64,000 nucleotides of DNA, from NCBI GenBank assembly GCA_024760905.1, contig CM045751.1:7075001-7139000 (forward strand), written 5' to 3'. This document shows, in pieces, positions 62,436 through 64,000 of the stretch; the first letter of the stretch is position 1; each line of letters begins with the position of its first letter. A program made the position numbers and the translations under genes. The notes below the pieces were generated by a model. That model made no database searches and was not told the DNA's origin. It saw nothing but the letters and a program-made list of their open reading frames with translations. Source of the DNA: Plotosus lineatus. Taxonomy: Eukaryota > Chordata > Actinopteri > Siluriformes > Plotosidae.

Positions 62436-63143
62436 GCTGGTAAATGAAAGGGTGCCGATAACGTTGATTAGCATCAATGAGGCATACTAAAGCAGCTCTT
62501 TGGTGATGACTGATTTAAAATCTTTGAAAGTGTTCATATGATGATCTTTTACTGTTTTAAAATATAAAATTGAAATACATAGACACGTAGCCACGTCGCT
62601 CCCTGATCACCTGCCTTCGGTTAACCTCAGCAATCAGCCATATGCTTAACACATGCAGACAGTGCATGAATGGAACTAACATCTCGAACGAACACAGTAT
62701 TATTATTGTGTTGGAGGAACAACAGAATTCTACCAAATGCAGGTTTTAATGGAGCTGGCCACAAGTGTTTCAGTACAAAGCACATTTCTGTAAGCAACTC
62801 TGGCCTTTTGTTTTTGGTGTGTTTGCGCAGTCTGGTGGTGGACAGTGTTGACCCCTCTATCCTTTGGGACTAATTATCCTCCACATTCCCAGTGATCCTG
62901 GAGATCAGTGAGAAAAATTGAAAAAAGGATTCAGCAGCCAGGGCACAGGATCCACGGTTAGACTGAGTGTCTAGATTTCCAATCGGATTCTGCCGCAAGT
63001 GAACATGAGAGATGGTCACGGTTGTAATCAAACAACAAAACCAATGAACAAGAACATTTTCTTTTTTTAATTTGCATCTTACAAAATTGGGAAGATTCAG
63101 TGTTTTAAAGAATAATTAATATGCAGTATACAGTAAGTGTATA
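62436..63143. other. Intergenic, nothing recognised
   Basis: No gene, repeat terminus or microsatellite of note. Confidence 0.5.
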
Positions 63144-63286
63144 CAGACGCTCCCCAACTTACGAACGAGTTAGGTTCCAGACGGCCGTTCGTTAGATGAA
63201 TTTGTTCGTAAGTAGTTACAGGCCATTCTTTAAAGGGGAACGTTTGTTTAAACTTTGTAGAAGTAACCTATAAGAGTTTGTACTGT

Positions 63287-63361
<75 letters not shown>

Positions 63362-63816
63362 CACACACACACACACACACACACAGGTGACACTGGACAA
63401 TTGAATTGATCAGCTTCCGTGTTTAAACTCCTGGTTCCTCTCAAGCACAGCACAGCGGATCTGATCAGGTTTACAGAGAGTCTCACTCTTATCCAGTTCA
63501 TTCTAATACTGGAGTCAATTTGTTCCTTCTTTGAAACTTTTGGGGCATTCAGAAATGTATCAGTTCTGCTTCTCTTCCCAGACTGGTGTAAAGTACCAGC
63601 CACGCCCGAGCCTAGTATTAAGTGTACCTCAGAATAATGTTTAATCATATTTCATACTTATATTTATGATATATCTTTCTATAGATTTTATTCAATTTGT
63701 ATTACTACTTGTTCTTCACTTTCATTTCACTCTCACGTTCACTTTTGTCCTTGGATAGCCCTGTTCGTATCTCCGGCTGTTCGTAAAACGAATGTTCGTA
63801 AGTTGTGGAGCATCTG
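63144..63816. mobile_element. 'GACGCTCC' TA-flanked DNA transposon
   Basis: The ends are CAGACGCTCCCCAACTTACG and CGTAAGTTGTGGAGCATCTG, with TA on each side. The interior carries a TC repeat (63295-63341) and AC repeats (63342-63384) but no coding region. Related fragments are at 2575-2767, 32030-32150 and 33760-34152. Confidence 0.82.
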
Positions 63817-63833
63817 TATATTGTAATAGTATT

Positions 63834-64000
63834 CAGGGATCCCTCACTTTCCGTGGTTAATGGGGACCGAGACCTCCCCGTGACCGCCGATTTCCGCAAT
63901 GTAGGATCGACCCTTCTGACTAACGTATACATACATGTATATGTGTATATAATATCAAGAATTACATATTCAAACAATTAAACATTCAAAAATAATGCAT
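63834..64000. mobile_element. MITE-A copy 10, cut by the window end
   Basis: It begins CAGGGATCCCTCACTTTCCG, followed by TGGTTAATGGGGACCGAGAC and the usual interior up to the window edge. Confidence 0.85.

Overview
The window looks like vertebrate nuclear DNA, most likely from a ray-finned fish. The evidence is GT-AG introns with short exons, abundant CA/GT, GA and AT microsatellites, V-SINE (DANA-like) retroposons, and fish-type L2 and RTE LINEs beside hAT and Tigger/pogo DNA transposons. The species cannot be fixed from the sequence. No prokaryotic, organellar or viral genes are seen.

One host gene can be supported. It is a complete xrn2 (nuclear 5'-3' exoribonuclease 2) on the minus strand, from the start codon at 40326-40324 to the stop at 586-584. 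I resolved 31 coding exons in which all splice phases agree. Together they give 2,907 nt, or 968 residues, close to the length of vertebrate XRN2. The catalytic acidic motifs, the CCHC zinc knuckle, the basic region and the C-terminal tail are all present. One intron (25336-25613) uses a GC-AG splice pair. The last introns are large: 7.1 kb between exons 28 and 29, and 4.3 kb between exons 27 and 28. Most of the intronic sequence is mobile DNA.

Regions. 1-583: 3' UTR and downstream flank. 584-40326: xrn2, with introns holding a roughly 0.45-0.5 kb Tigger-like MITE (named MITE-A here), V-SINEs, a second tRNA-SINE family, a BED-finger hAT transposase relic in intron 3, Tigger relics and small hAT elements with intact 8-bp target duplications. 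40327-40568: the likely promoter, bordered directly by another TA-flanked transposon. 40569-64000: intergenic DNA with no host gene I can recognise. It contains a local duplication (about 45.0-46.3 kb and 47.6-48.2 kb), a 2.7-kb hAT of the GTF2IRD2/Charlie8 type interrupted by another transposon, a near full-length but broken L2-type LINE (57.26-60.7 kb), and an RTE-type LINE 3' end.

No new host system was found. The most notable observations concern mobile elements: SINEs that combine shared heads with different LINE-like tails, a transposon-in-transposon composite present at two loci with the same internal target-site duplication, and a filled/empty SINE site pair within a local duplication.
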